From the NCBI GenBank assembly GCA_016699445.1, contig CP064976.1, forward strand, positions 1,798,001 to 1,862,000: a stretch of DNA of 64,000 nt, in the 5' to 3' direction. Positions 63,954 to 64,000 of the stretch are shown piece by piece; positions within the stretch are counted from its first letter, which is position 1; each line of letters begins with the position of its first letter. Source of the DNA: Deltaproteobacteria bacterium (lineage in GTDB: Bacteria; UBA10199; JACPAL01; GCA-016699445). A program made the translations under genes and the position numbers. The notes beneath the pieces are model-generated. The model had not been told where the DNA came from and searched no databases. It saw nothing but the letters and a program-made list of their open reading frames with translations.

Positions 63954-64000
63954 GAGCTCCCCTCAACAACTAGTATAGCCTTAAGGACGGATGACACTCA

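Overview
The window is a gene-dense, moderately AT-rich stretch of a Gram-negative bacterial chromosome. Envelope genes (Mla lipid transport, O-antigen ligase, many signal peptides), a Myxococcus-type cysteine-rich repeat, Ser/Thr kinase/PP2C/FHA signalling, an FHA-type sigma-54 activator and a PrkA-YeaH-SpoVR cluster suggest a deltaproteobacterial-type lineage (Myxococcota, Bdellovibrionota or a related candidate group). This is inference; no rRNA or other taxonomic marker is present. No tRNA, rRNA, CRISPR array or insertion sequence was seen.

Layout. 1-7 kb: end of recN, tldE/pmbA, a PP2C phosphatase, an M23 peptidase and secA. 7-12 kb: a very large secreted cysteine-rich repeat protein and an O-antigen ligase-like protein. 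12-14.7 kb: a DUF4143 ATPase and argJ. 14.7-36.2 kb: a non-flagellar type III secretion system (T3SS): sctV, then after a small accessory island a possible sctD, a needle candidate, a TPR chaperone, sctJ, a FliA-like sigma factor, sctI, a FliG-like/SctK-slot protein, sctL, sctN, sctO, sctP, a split sctQ (FliM-like plus FliN-like), a FliO-like protein, sctR, sctS and sctT. 36.3-47.5 kb: an AbrB/PIN toxin-antitoxin pair, then probable T3SS substrates and two SycD-like TPR chaperones, interrupted and followed by DUF4143 ATPases. 47.5-51.6 kb (minus strand): an FHA/sigma-54 activator in an operon with a Ser/Thr kinase carrying PEGA domains. 51.7-56.5 kb: yggT-proC-yggS (minus) and a lipoprotein-mlaE-mlaF-mlaD operon. 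56.7-61.4 kb: prkA-yeaH-spoVR. 61.4-64 kb: a CruF-like carotenoid enzyme, a response regulator with an HD-GYP domain, and small membrane proteins.

How the parts may work together. Three sites with exact -24/-12 sigma-54 promoter geometry lie before the FliA-like sigma gene, the first substrate gene and a later substrate operon. With the nearby kinase plus FHA-sigma-54 activator operon, this suggests a cascade: kinase signal, FHA activator, sigma-54, then the dedicated sigma factor and the secreted proteins. The T3SS is unusual in keeping a flagellum-like gene order and a FliO-like gene. A secretin (sctC) and sctU are not in the window.

Caution: at least 20 single-base indels, mostly one-base deletions and often in homopolymers, break conserved genes (secA, sctN, sctT, mlaD, spoVR, proC and others). 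They look like sequence consensus errors, so broken genes are annotated here as single reconstructed genes.
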